From an uncultured Lachnospiraceae bacterium (GTDB lineage: Bacteria > Bacillota > Clostridia > Lachnospirales > Lachnospiraceae), in assembly GCA_902797025.1 (NCBI GenBank), contig CADBRN010000015.1, forward strand, positions 1-64,000: DNA of 64,000 nucleotides, read 5' to 3'. The position numbers and the translations under genes were made by a program. The notes under the pieces were generated by a model that saw only the letters and a list, made by a program, of their open reading frames with translations, ran no database searches and was not told where the DNA came from. This document shows, piece by piece, positions 39,296 to 47,395 of the stretch. Each line of letters opens with the position of its first letter. Position 1 is the stretch's first letter.

Positions 39296-40813
39296 TCAGA
39301 GGCCGTACCAGCCGATTCCCTCTTCGCGCCATCCGAGAGACGCGAGGTAGTCGTTTTCCGCTTTGCTCGTCGTGTAATTGTGGGATCCGGATACCGCGTT
39401 CGGGTTGTACTGGCGGTAAAGCGGAGTTGTCTCGTTATAATCGGAATACCAGCCGATGCCTTCATAAAGCCATCCTGCCTTTTTCAGCATATCTCTCTCT
39501 TCACCGTCCGATGTGTAGTGATGATCCCCGGCGTTCGGATTGTAGAGACGGTAAACAGGCTTGTCCGATCCTTCCGGGGCGGTCCAGCCGATGCCCTCCT
39601 CTCTCCATCCGACCTGTACGAGGGTGCTCTTTTCCGAGGCGTTCTTCGTGTAAAAATGCTCGCCGCTGTTCGGATTGTACAGGCGGTACATCGGAATCTT
39701 CGCTCCGGAGGTGACGAGTAAGTCGGTCTGTCCCGAAACGTCGATTCCCCCCACGTTTACGACCGCGTTCATCGTCGTTCTGCCGATGGAATTTCCGGAG
39801 ATGGTGCCTCCGCTGATCGTGGCATGAGCCTGATCCGCGGTTGTCCAGGATGCGTTTGTGTCGCGATAGATGATGTCCGGGGCCGCGTCCGGATAGTTTG
39901 AGGCGTTCGGAACCGCATCCTTCAAAAGCAGGTCGACGACCGGGTCCGGGACGGACCGCTCCGATCCCTTGTAGACGCAGAAGGTTTTCGGAAAGTAGAC
40001 GGCAACTGCCTTGACCGCGTTTCCGGAGGAATCCGTCATATCCTCGATTCTGGAGGCGCTGATATTGACCGTGACATTCTTCGGCCCGTCTAGTGCGCTC
40101 TGTTCCGCAACACTCGTACTTGAGCCGAATTCCTGTACCCAGAAATAGAGGCCGTTGACCTTCACGCAGGCGGCGCCCATCGCGGTCCAGTCAGAGTCAA
40201 GCATGTTGATGCGGTGTCCCTGTTCGCTGTGTGTTTTATCGTCTTCCCGGAACTGTATGAAGGCGGATTCTGCGGAAGCGGATCCGTTGACCGCGATATT
40301 TTCCCCGGAGGCCCGGCTGCCGTCAGAGGCTTCCGCCGTGAAGCAGAGGGTTCCGTCCGGACGGGTGTGGTTAAAGCTCGCCGCGATCTCGGCCGCGCGC
40401 TGCATCGCGATTTCTTCCAGGCCATAGTCGTAGACCAGGGCGGGGGCGGATACGGATACCTTCTCGGTATTCGCCTCGTTCCAGTACCACGCGGTTCCGG
40501 ATGTCCGGAAGCCGTTGATCATTCCGAGCATCGTGCGCGCCTCACTCTGGCGGTAGGGGATGCCCTGCAGAGTTACGGACGTCACCGGAGATGAGGCCGC
40601 CCCTCCGTGGATCAGTCCGGTCAGGTCCGTTTCGGAATCCGGTGTGGACTTCGTATAATCCGGATCATTTTCAAAGGGATTTTCCGATGAAATGACGGCA
40701 GTGCCGTCTTGTGGAACCAGATCCGATGAATCGGATGCGAACACGGGAACCGCCGTCAGCAGCAGAGTCCCCGCCGTGATCAGAGATACAAACCATTTGA
40801 GCTTTTTCTTCAT
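39296..40813 (-). CDS. Secreted CAP-domain protein with three C-terminal surface repeats
   Basis: A 505-residue exported protein. Signal peptide (to about VFA, residue 26), acidic linker, then a CAP (SCP/PR1) domain at about 95-235 with NHTRPDG, SGENIAV and the segment around GHRINMLDSDWTAMGAACV. A bacterial Ig-like or spacer region follows (about 240-375). The end is three DUF5648-type repeats (YRLYNPNSGEHFYT, GWREEGIGW) nearly identical in order to those of the GH25 lysozyme. CAP domains occur in secreted proteins of varied or unknown function. It has its own promoter at 40861-40889 and precedes nth. Confidence 0.92.
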   Translation of the reverse strand: MKKKLKWFVSLITAGTLLLTAVPVFASDSSDLVPQDGTAVISSENPFENDPDYTKSTPDSETDLTGLIHGGAASSPVTSVTLQGIPYRQSEARTMLGMINGFRTSGTAWYWNEANTEKVSVSAPALVYDYGLEEIAMQRAAEIAASFNHTRPDGTLCFTAEASDGSRASGENIAVNGSASAESAFIQFREDDKTHSEQGHRINMLDSDWTAMGAACVKVNGLYFWVQEFGSSTSVAEQSALDGPKNVTVNISASRIEDMTDSSGNAVKAVAVYFPKTFCVYKGSERSVPDPVVDLLLKDAVPNASNYPDAAPDIIYRDTNASWTTADQAHATISGGTISGNSIGRTTMNAVVNVGGIDVSGQTDLLVTSGAKIPMYRLYNPNSGEHFYTKNASEKSTLVQVGWREEGIGWTAPEGSDKPVYRLYNPNAGDHHYTSDGEERDMLKKAGWLYEGIGWYSDYNETTPLYRQYNPNAVSGSHNYTTSKAENDYLASLGWREEGIGWYGL

Positions 40814-40860
40814 ATAATAATCCTCTCATTTTATTTCAGACGGCGAACCGCCTCTCTACC

Positions 40861-40889
40861 ATTATTCGTGATTTGAAAAAGTCTGTCAA
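40861..40889 (-). promoter_or_regulatory. CAP-protein gene promoter
   Basis: On the minus strand TTGACA (complement of 40884-40889), 17 bases, AATAAT (complement of 40861-40866), followed by GGTAGAG. Confidence 0.7.
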
Positions 40890-41043
40890 TAAGCATCTTC
40901 CGGATCGGTTCCGGCGATGAAAATTGCGATAAATTGTTCGATTACTGCTGTGTTTTTGAGAAAAATATGTGTATAATAATAGAAACGGATCAATCGTTTC
41001 AGTCGCGCCGACATCAGGCGCAGGAAATCAGAGGTGAATCAGG

Positions 41044-41217
41044 ATGAAAAAGCTGTTGAAATTTCTTATTATCGTACTTCTGATCGGCATCGTCATCTAT
41101 TTCTTCTGCAAAGAGGGCATCATTGACGTAGATAAGCTGAAGGAAAAATGCGGCGGCTGCTGCGGCAGACTCTTCGGAGGAAAGGGCAGCGACGATTCGA
41201 TTTTTGAAGAAGAGTGA
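41044..41217 (+). CDS. 57-residue Cys-rich single-pass membrane miniprotein
   Basis: ATG at 41044 follows GAGGTGAATCAGG, and the frame ends at TGA 41215-41217. The product starts MKKLLKFLII and has one strong membrane helix (residues 4-21). An amphipathic stretch follows (IDVDKLKEKC), then the cysteine cluster CGGCCG at 36-41 and an acidic end (DDSIFEEE). The helix could be a membrane anchor with the Cys cluster inside or outside. I do not recognise the family. It has a fair ribosome site, good codon use and its own spacing. A hairpin at 41228-41259 (TTGCGGG with CCCGCAA) follows. TATAAT at 40972-40977 may be its -10; no good -35 is visible. Confidence 0.65.
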   Translation: MKKLLKFLIIVLLIGIVIYFFCKEGIIDVDKLKEKCGGCCGRLFGGKGSDDSIFEEE

Positions 41218-41288
41218 GCGGGATGTGTTGCGGGACTCAGATCTTTTGAGTGCCCGCAATTCTCATATAAGGGAGAGGACCGATCGAC

Positions 41289-41873
41289 ATGGATACGAAA
41301 AAGGCAGCGCTGATCTTTCCCGGAATCGGGTATCATGTGGACAGACCGCTTCTGTATTTCGGGAAAAAACTGGCATCTGCGCGCGGGTACGAGATCATCG
41401 ATGTGCCGTACGGTCATTTTGAGCACGGAATCAGGGGAAATGAGAAGAAAATGTGGGAGGCGTTCGAGTCTGCGCTCCGGCAGGCGGAGGAGATTCTCGC
41501 ACAGCGGAAAATCGAGCAGTACGGAGAACTGCTGTTTCTCTCAAAGAGTGTCGGGACGGCGGCGGCCGCGGCGTACGCGGCGAATCATCATCTCACGGAA
41601 GCGGATGGGAGAACCGTCCGTCATATCTACTTTACGCCGGTGGAGGCTACATTCCGCGTGGCAAAAAGAAGAAGTGGGATCGTCTTCCACGGAACGAAAG
41701 ATCCGTGGGCAGGGAACGAGGCGGTGCAGGAAGGATGCAGCGCCCTGTCGCTCCCTCTGTTCCTCATTCCGGATGCGAACCATTCTCTTGAGACGGGAGA
41801 CGTTCTCCGGGATCTGGACAATCTGAAACGCGTCATGGAACATTGTGCATCCTATCTGGACCGCCCGTTTTGA
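41289..41873 (+). CDS. Alpha/beta-hydrolase-fold protein
   Basis: A 194-residue cytosolic protein with the pattern of a small alpha/beta hydrolase. AALIFPGIGYHVDRPLLYF is the first strand and oxyanion region. SKSVGTAAAAAYA carries the likely nucleophile Ser in a G/S-x-S-x-G elbow variant. GIVFHGTKDPWA has the acid Asp and PDANHSLE the His. No lid domain is seen. GGGAGAGG lies before the ATG. The preceding hairpin separates it from the Cys-rich miniprotein gene. Substrate unknown; acyl-ester or thioester hydrolysis is possible. Confidence 0.75.
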   Translation: MDTKKAALIFPGIGYHVDRPLLYFGKKLASARGYEIIDVPYGHFEHGIRGNEKKMWEAFESALRQAEEILAQRKIEQYGELLFLSKSVGTAAAAAYAANHHLTEADGRTVRHIYFTPVEATFRVAKRRSGIVFHGTKDPWAGNEAVQEGCSALSLPLFLIPDANHSLETGDVLRDLDNLKRVMEHCASYLDRPF

Positions 41874-41936
41874 TCCGAAGCGGCGCGGCCATGGTAAAAT
41901 TTATGAGATCAAGGACAGCGAAAGGGAGGGGTCCGG

Positions 41937-42476
41937 ATGAGCGGCATCAGCATAGAAAACCTGAGAGAGTTGATCGGCAAATGCATACCGGGAGGTGACA
42001 GCGCGTTCCGCGATTTCCGTCCGCTGTATGCGGATCCGGAAATCATGGACGGAATTGTGAAAACACTTGCTGCCCCGTGGCGGGGGAAAGCGGATTATGT
42101 CGCGTCGCCGGAGTCGCTGGGGTTTATCGTCGGAAGCGCACTTGCCAGGGAGCTCGGAGTGGGATTTATCGCGATCCGGAGCGGAGATCATTTCCGGACG
42201 GTCACGGATGATAGTCTTTCCGCTTCGTATATTGATCACCGCGACATGCCGCGGTCTCTGGTCGCCGACCGGCATCTGATTCCGGAGGGCAGCAGGGTTC
42301 TGCTGGCGGATGATTATGTTGAGACCGCAGCTACGATACAGGCCTGTATCGCCATCGTAGAGGAGGCCGATGCCTCGGTCTGCGGCATCGCTGCGCTTGG
42401 GGCAAATGCGGACAGCGCGGCGGGAAGTGTCATCGATTCGGGACTGCTGCGGGCGATTCTGATCAGCGGAAGGTAA
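41937..42476 (+). CDS. Phosphoribosyltransferase-like protein with a divergent PRPP loop
   Basis: A 179-residue protein resembling adenine or orotate phosphoribosyltransferases. FRDFRPLYADPEIMDGIV and DYVASPESLGFIVGSALARELGVGFIAIR match the adenine-enzyme N-terminal half. The PRPP-binding loop reads VLLADDYVETAATIQA where family members have a DD-xx-(A/S)TGGT-like sequence; both conserved glycines are missing. It may therefore bind PRPP weakly, or be a regulator. GGAGGGG precedes the ATG. The neighbours give no pathway hint. Confidence 0.75.
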   Translation: MSGISIENLRELIGKCIPGGDSAFRDFRPLYADPEIMDGIVKTLAAPWRGKADYVASPESLGFIVGSALARELGVGFIAIRSGDHFRTVTDDSLSASYIDHRDMPRSLVADRHLIPEGSRVLLADDYVETAATIQACIAIVEEADASVCGIAALGANADSAAGSVIDSGLLRAILISGR

Positions 42477-42517
42477 CGATCGCCGGGAGGCATCGGGAAC
42501 ATGGAGCAGAGAACAGC

Positions 42518-42545
42518 ACGGCCGGCGGGAAACCCTGCCGGCCGT
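42518..42545. terminator. Hairpin between convergent genes
   Basis: ACGGCCGGC with GGG (42518-42529) pairs with CCC-T-GCCGGCCGT (42533-42545). A strong stem without a T-run lies between the convergent phosphoribosyltransferase-like and prsW genes. Confidence 0.45.
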
Positions 42546-42555
42546 ATGATTTCGT

Positions 42556-43281
42556 TCAGATATACTCGTCGTTTCTGGACTCCTCCTGGATCAGACGGAT
42601 GATGATGAGATACATCGCGACGACGAAAACGATAAATGCGATTCCGGCCGTCCTGCTGGTACTCATCGCGCAGAAGTCGTAAAAGCCGTGGAGAAGCACC
42701 GCGATTACGTACGAGAGGACGAGGCAGAGTACCTTGAGAAAGCCGCGGCCGAGATCCTCGCACCGCTTCGCGCGGCCGTACAGTGCGCCGGCGGCGACGG
42801 AAAATCCGAGGTGACCGGGCACAGAGAGGAGGGCGCGGGGGCCTGCGACGGAAAGTCCGTAGTTGAAGACGTAAAGGATGTTTTCAAATGCCGCGAATCC
42901 GAGCGATGTGAAAGCCATGTAGACGATGCCGTCAAAGCGGGAATTGAATTCCGGATTGTTCCAGGTCTTCATCGCGCAGAATCCGTACTTTGTTCCTTCC
43001 TCGATCACAGCGACGACAAGAAACGCGAGCGCCGCGGTGTACGTCATGCTGTTCCGGTCCGGAATGAGCGCGTTCAGGATATTTTCCCCGAGCGTCTCCA
43101 GCGCCATGGAAACCAGCGCCGCCGCGACGCCGCGGACAAGAAGGCTGAGAAGAAGCTGAGGGGATTCTTTGTCGACCCGGTCCATCTTATAGATATACCG
43201 GAGCAGAAAAACAGCCGGGATAATTGCCGCGAGAAGATAAAGAACGAGGATGGAATTGAAAATCGGGAAAAAGAAAAACAT
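42556..43281 (-). CDS. prsW: PrsW-family intramembrane metalloprotease
   Basis: A 241-residue membrane protein with about seven hydrophobic segments. It has the motifs of the PrsW/CAAX-protease-like group: VIEEGTKYG (metal-binding EE), GFAAFENILY, VPGHLGFSVAAGALYG and LLHGFYDFCAMS, supplying the glutamates and histidines of the zinc site. In Bacillus PrsW starts cleavage of an anti-sigma factor under envelope stress; no anti-sigma gene is near here, so the substrate is unknown. It is divergent from the 75-residue protein gene at 43382. Confidence 0.9.
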   Translation of the reverse strand: MFFFFPIFNSILVLYLLAAIIPAVFLLRYIYKMDRVDKESPQLLLSLLVRGVAAALVSMALETLGENILNALIPDRNSMTYTAALAFLVVAVIEEGTKYGFCAMKTWNNPEFNSRFDGIVYMAFTSLGFAAFENILYVFNYGLSVAGPRALLSVPGHLGFSVAAGALYGRAKRCEDLGRGFLKVLCLVLSYVIAVLLHGFYDFCAMSTSRTAGIAFIVFVVAMYLIIIRLIQEESRNDEYI

Positions 43282-43381
43282 GAAGCTCCCCTTTCGCTTT
43301 TTTTTGCAGAAGATTATAATGACGTATATGCAGTTAAAATTATAACATCGTAAGGAACAGTTGAAAACAGGAGGGATTTAT

Positions 43382-43609
43382 ATGGCGATCAATCCGGCAG
43401 TTTTGATGAAGGCAAAGGGAAGATATCACATTTTCAAGAAACAGCACCCGAAGTTTCTCGCTTTTCTGGGAGCGGTCAACGCAAAAATGCTGGAGCCGGG
43501 CACGGTGATCGATGTGAAGGTGACCGGACCGGACGGGAAGGAGATCGAGACAAATCTTAAGCTGACGCCGGAGGATGTGGAGACCGTGCGGATGTTCAAG
43601 AACAAATAA
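43382..43609 (+). CDS. 75-residue conserved hypothetical protein
   Basis: A small soluble basic protein with GGAGGG seven bases before the ATG. Its sequence (AINPAVLMKAKGRYHIFKKQ, then HPKFLAFLGAVNAKML) suggests an N-terminal helix. A short beta part follows (TVIDVKVTGPDGKEIETNLK) and LTPEDVETVRMF ends it. I do not recognise a named family, though the style is that of a short clostridial conserved protein. It precedes the HNH gene by ten bases, so the two may be an operon. Confidence 0.75.
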   Translation: MAINPAVLMKAKGRYHIFKKQHPKFLAFLGAVNAKMLEPGTVIDVKVTGPDGKEIETNLKLTPEDVETVRMFKNK

Positions 43610-43619
43610 CAGGAAGCAT

Positions 43620-44207
43620 ATGGTTCAGGTAAGAGTCGGGAGTACAAAATACAGAAAGGTCTGGCGCTCGTGGCTTCATCTGCGGCGGATCGGCCTCCGG
43701 AAGGATGGCAGCGGCGCCTACCGGGGCGATCTGAAACGGCGTCAGGTGGAAAAGCTGAAGCAGTACTGTGAAAAAAAACGCCTCTCCTTCCGCATCGATA
43801 ATGAATACGGCAGGAGGGGCGGCTCTTATCGGAGCATCTTTTTCCGGACGCACGCGCCGGCTTTCGGGAATTATTATTTCTGCGCCTACTGTGGAAGGCT
43901 TCTTCCGGAGAATCAGGTGACGGTCGATCATCTTTATCCGGTCGGAACCGCTTCGCAGGATCTGAAGGTTCAGAAAAAACTGAAGCGGCGCATCAGCGGG
44001 ATCAATGATCCGGACAATCTTGTCGCGGCCTGCCGCGCCTGTAACCAGAAGAAAGGCATACAGACGGGACGCTGGATCCGGCGCGGAAAAATCGGCCGGC
44101 ACGCATGGTACTGGGAACTGCGCTGGGCCTTCCGTTTCGCACTTGCGGCCGGGGTTGTTTTCCTGATCCTGTGGGTCGGTTACCAGGTAACCGCGATGTC
44201 GAGCTGA
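43620..44207 (+). CDS. HNH endonuclease-like protein with a C-terminal membrane helix
   Basis: A 195-residue protein. A basic N-terminal half (many Arg/Lys) precedes an HNH/zinc module: [21 protein letters not shown] with CxxC and the Asp-His of the betabeta-alpha motif, then [14 protein letters not shown] with the Asn and second CxxC. The last 30 residues are a hydrophobic helix ([18 protein letters not shown]), unusual for a nuclease, which would tether it to the membrane. The ATG 43620 has a weak AGGAAG upstream. Its 3' end overlaps by 28 bases the 3' end of the convergent SH3b gene. Confidence 0.82.
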   Translation: MVQVRVGSTKYRKVWRSWLHLRRIGLRKDGSGAYRGDLKRRQVEKLKQYCEKKRLSFRIDNEYGRRGGSYRSIFFRTHAPAFGNYYFCAYCGRLLPENQVTVDHLYPVGTASQDLKVQKKLKRRISGINDPDNLVAACRACNQKKGIQTGRWIRRGKIGRHAWYWELRWAFRFALAAGVVFLILWVGYQVTAMSS

Positions 44208-44818
44208 TTCGGATTTGAGGCAGCGAAGCTTCCGGTATCACAGACGATACAGGTTCCGAGGCTGCTCTCCACCAGAGAACCGCGCGGGTGCACATTCAGA
44301 TTTGCGGCACACATGATGTAATTGCCGAGCATCTTTACGCCGTCCTCACGGACCCAGTACGCATCGGTGTTGCCCATGCTGCGCATGATCCGGACTACAC
44401 CGGACATATTCAGATTGTAATACGTTTCTTTTCCGCTCGGTCCCTGCACGGTTCCGGCACGTTTTGTGAGAACCGGGCCCGTCCATCCGGAGGAGACGGC
44501 CGTATCGGAAGAAGCATCTGCCGATGCATCTGCCGATGGGACGGAATCGCGGTCCTCCACATCGAGGTAATTGCCCGATACGTATGCGCTCTGGCCGTTA
44601 TAGCTGATCTTGTACCAGCCGTTGCTTTCCAGTTCACTGACGATGACTTCTGTGCCGCCTGAGAGTGTTCCGAGAATCGAATTGTCCGTCGAGGAACCGC
44701 TCCGTACGTTCAGGGAGTCCGCCGTCACAGTTGCGGAAGAATCTGCGAATACCGGAGCGGCTGTACAAAGACTCAGCACAAGGGTGCCTCCGATGATTGC
44801 CAGTTTCCGTTTTATCAT
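44180..44818 (-). CDS. Secreted SH3b-domain protein
   Basis: A 212-residue exported protein. The signal peptide ends near PVFA (residue 25). A bacterial SH3 domain (about 28-88) follows with [20 protein letters not shown] and [18 protein letters not shown]. After a Ser/Ala/Asp linker comes a C-terminal domain (about 120-212) with [32 protein letters not shown] and LDIAVTW. That part resembles the 3D/RlpA-like double-psi barrel seen in wall hydrolases. SH3b domains usually bind peptidoglycan. GGAGG stands before the ATG. The stop overlaps the convergent HNH gene. Confidence 0.88.
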   Translation of the reverse strand: MIKRKLAIIGGTLVLSLCTAAPVFADSSATVTADSLNVRSGSSTDNSILGTLSGGTEVIVSELESNGWYKISYNGQSAYVSGNYLDVEDRDSVPSADASADASSDTAVSSGWTGPVLTKRAGTVQGPSGKETYYNLNMSGVVRIMRSMGNTDAYWVREDGVKMLGNYIMCAANLNVHPRGSLVESSLGTCIVCDTGSFAASNPNQLDIAVTW

Positions 44819-44986
44819 ATGGAATACCTCCGTAGTGATTGATTTTTGATAATTGTTACAAAAGTGTTTCGAAATATTACAAAATGCATTATATTTGATT
44901 GCAGTTAGTGCGTCAATATTATAAAGAAATTATTAACAACAGATTTGATATGCAATTTTCACAGGGGAGTTCGCCCTATGCGTTGA

Positions 44987-45002
44987 TTCTATGTGCATAG
45001 AA
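44987..45002. repeat. Short palindrome upstream of proA
   Basis: TTCTATG (44987-44993) and CATAGAA (44996-45002) flank TG. It is the one notable element in the 304-base gap between the SH3b gene and proA; I see no convincing promoter or T-box there. It may be an operator or nothing. Confidence 0.35.
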
Positions 45003-45122
45003 CACAAAAAGAGATCGGAGCTCCGGCGGGCGAAACGATCGGAATATCCGAAATCGGCCGAAAACATTGGAAGTGTTTCACAAAAAAACGCGGGCGGTTT
45101 GCAAAGAACAGGAGAAGAGCCT

Positions 45123-46415
45123 ATGAATATCCGTGAAGAGGCAGGAAAAATGAAGCTGGATGCGCCGGTGATGGCGTCGTCCTCACTCCAGATGAGAAAC
45201 GCGGCGCTGGAGGCGGTCCGTGATGCGCTGATTGCGGGGAAAGATGAGATATTCGCGGCAAACGCGAGGGATATGGCGGCGGCGGAAGATGCGGGAATTT
45301 CCGGCGCGATAAAGAAACGGCTGAAATTTGATGAGGGAAAGATGCGCGATGTGCTCGCCGGTCTCGACGAGCTGATTCGTCTTCCGGATCCTCTCGGGAA
45401 AACCTCCCTGGCACGTGAGCTGGACGAAGGGCTGAAGCTGTACCGTGTGAGTGTACCGATCGGTGTGATCGGTGTGATTTTTGAGGCGCGTCCGGACGCA
45501 CTCGTGCAGATCTCATCCCTCTGTATCAAGAGCGGGAACTGCGCGATCCTGAAGGGAGGCAGGGAGACGGCGGAGACGAACCGCACGCTGTTTCGCATCA
45601 TCTACGGGGCTGCTGCAGGTGCAGGGCTTCCGAAGGGATGTCTGCTCCAGGCGGAACTGCACAATGAGATCGATGAACTGCTCTCCTGCGACCGCGATGT
45701 GGATCTTCTGATTCCCCGGGGATCGAACCAGTTTGTCCAGTATATTATGAATCACACGAAGATCCCGGTGATGGGCCATGCGGACGGGGTCTGCCATATT
45801 TATGTGGATCGCGCGGCGGACAGGGAGGCGTCCATCCCGGTGATTCTCGATGCGAAGACGCAGTATCCGGCGGCGTGCAATGCGGTTGAGACGATTCTGA
45901 TCGACCGGCGGGCAGCGGATGATTTTCTCCCCGCTCTGGCAGAGGCGTTTGCGCGCGCCAAAGTTGCGATGCGGGGCACGAAGGAAGCTTCGGAGCGGAT
46001 CGTCCGGCTCGGATATGACTGCGTTGAAATGGCGGAGGAGGAATTTCACAAAGAGTACCTGGATCTGACGGTTTCCATCAAACTGGTCAGCGGCGTCAGG
46101 GAGGCAGTGGAACACATCAACCGGTTCGGTTCGCATCATACGGATTCGATTCTGACCGAAGATGACGAGGCTGCCGAATACTTCATGCAGATGGTCGATT
46201 CCGCCGGCGTGTACCGGAACTGCTCGACGCGCTTCGCGGACGGATACCGGTACGGATTCGGCGCGGAGGTCGGCATCAGCACCGGAAAGCTTCATGCGCG
46301 CGGACCGGTCGGGCTGGAAGGTCTTGTCACATATAAATATAAATTATACGGGGAAGGCCATATTGTCGGTGATTACGCGGCCGGCAGAAGGCAGTTCCAT
46401 TTCAGGGATCTATGA
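45123..46415 (+). CDS. proA: Gamma-glutamyl phosphate reductase
   Basis: ProA reduces gamma-glutamyl phosphate to glutamate semialdehyde, the second step of proline synthesis. The 430 residues are normal for the family. LYRVSVPIGVIGVIFEARPDA, ILKGGRE, RGSNQFVQYIMNHTKIPVMGH and YPAACNAVETILI (active-site Cys) are all present, and FGAEVGISTGKLHARGPVGLEGL ends the core. The start is ATG 45123 after GGAGAAGAG; an open extension upstream has no family similarity. ProB is not nearby. The stop overlaps the Fic gene start (ATGA), so the genes are translationally linked. Confidence 0.97.
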   Translation: MNIREEAGKMKLDAPVMASSSLQMRNAALEAVRDALIAGKDEIFAANARDMAAAEDAGISGAIKKRLKFDEGKMRDVLAGLDELIRLPDPLGKTSLARELDEGLKLYRVSVPIGVIGVIFEARPDALVQISSLCIKSGNCAILKGGRETAETNRTLFRIIYGAAAGAGLPKGCLLQAELHNEIDELLSCDRDVDLLIPRGSNQFVQYIMNHTKIPVMGHADGVCHIYVDRAADREASIPVILDAKTQYPAACNAVETILIDRRAADDFLPALAEAFARAKVAMRGTKEASERIVRLGYDCVEMAEEEFHKEYLDLTVSIKLVSGVREAVEHINRFGSHHTDSILTEDDEAAEYFMQMVDSAGVYRNCSTRFADGYRYGFGAEVGISTGKLHARGPVGLEGLVTYKYKLYGEGHIVGDYAAGRRQFHFRDL

Positions 46416-47395
46416 TGCGCGCGTTTGATTATGAAAGGGAACCGGAAAAACTTCTGACGCCGGAGGTTGTGAAACTTCTGACCGAGATGCATGAATATAA
46501 GGGAAAGCAGTCATTCCTGCTCAGTCTCCGGGGCGGAGATCTCGTGGCGATGCGGGATACGGCGAGGCGCGAGAGCGCGGAAGAGGAACGTATTTCCGGC
46601 AAAAACCGCGAAGAGCGGTATCTCGCGTGCCTGGACCGGATCCGCGAACATTTTAATGAGATTCCCGTGACCCCGGAGGCGATCGCTTCCCTGCATGCCG
46701 AACTCTGCCGGGGTGAAGAGGGAGCGGGGCAATACAAGAAGACGGATAACGTGATCACGGAGATTGATCACTGGGGAAAGCCGCGGGTGCGGTTTTATCC
46801 GATGGCGGCGGCCCGGACCCGGGAGGCGATGGACGCACTCTGCGCGTCGTTCGCGGGAGCGTTGGACGCGGGTGTCTACGATCCGCTGATGCTGATCCCG
46901 GTATTTGTCGTCGATTTTCTGAGCATTCACCCGTTCAAAGACGGGAACGGGAAGGTCAGCCGTCTGCTGCAGACACTGCTTTTGTATCAGGCCGGCTACT
47001 ACGTGAATGCGTACGTCAGCATGGAAAAATTGATCGGAAACTCGCGGGAACGCTATTTCCAGGCCCTTCAGTACAGTTCGATCTTCTGGAACGACGGGAC
47101 GAACAATTACGAGCCCTTCGTTCTGTACTTTCTGGATATTCTCGGAGACGGATGCCGCGAGTTTGAAATCCGGACCCACTATCTGTACGGGGAGAAAAAA
47201 TCAAAGCCGCAGCGCGTCCGTGAGGTCGTCGACAGGTGTCCGGGAGCAGTCACAAAACGGGATATTATGGAACAGTGTCCGGATATTGCGCGCGTGACAG
47301 TCGAGCGGGCGCTGACGGCGATGGTAAAGGAAGGCTACATCGAGAAGACGGGAGGCGGCCCGAAGACCGCCTATATCCGAAGGAGGCAGACATGA
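46412..47395 (+). CDS. Fic-domain protein with C-terminal winged helix
   Basis: Fic proteins usually move AMP from ATP onto Ser, Thr or Tyr of a target. The 327 residues have a Fic_N-like start (YKGKQSFLLSLRG), then GQYKKTDNVITE, and the active loop HPFKDGNGKVSR near residue 173. This fits HxFx(D/E)GNGRxxR except for Lys in place of the first Arg. A winged-helix region follows (GAVTKRDIMEQCPDIARVTV). The usual inhibitory motif with a Glu before Gly or Asn appears to read ERISG. Start ATG 46412 or 46415. It overlaps proA and the MBL gene by four bases each. Confidence 0.92.
   Translation: MMRAFDYEREPEKLLTPEVVKLLTEMHEYKGKQSFLLSLRGGDLVAMRDTARRESAEEERISGKNREERYLACLDRIREHFNEIPVTPEAIASLHAELCRGEEGAGQYKKTDNVITEIDHWGKPRVRFYPMAAARTREAMDALCASFAGALDAGVYDPLMLIPVFVVDFLSIHPFKDGNGKVSRLLQTLLLYQAGYYVNAYVSMEKLIGNSRERYFQALQYSSIFWNDGTNNYEPFVLYFLDILGDGCREFEIRTHYLYGEKKSKPQRVREVVDRCPGAVTKRDIMEQCPDIARVTVERALTAMVKEGYIEKTGGGPKTAYIRRRQT

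Noticed and set aside
39261..39332. N-terminal extension of nth into the CAP gene
   Set aside because: ATG 39260 has GGAGA close before it, and the family begins there.
44991..45122. N-terminal extension of proA
   Set aside because: The 44 added residues are not similar to the family, and a good ribosome site stands before ATG 45123.
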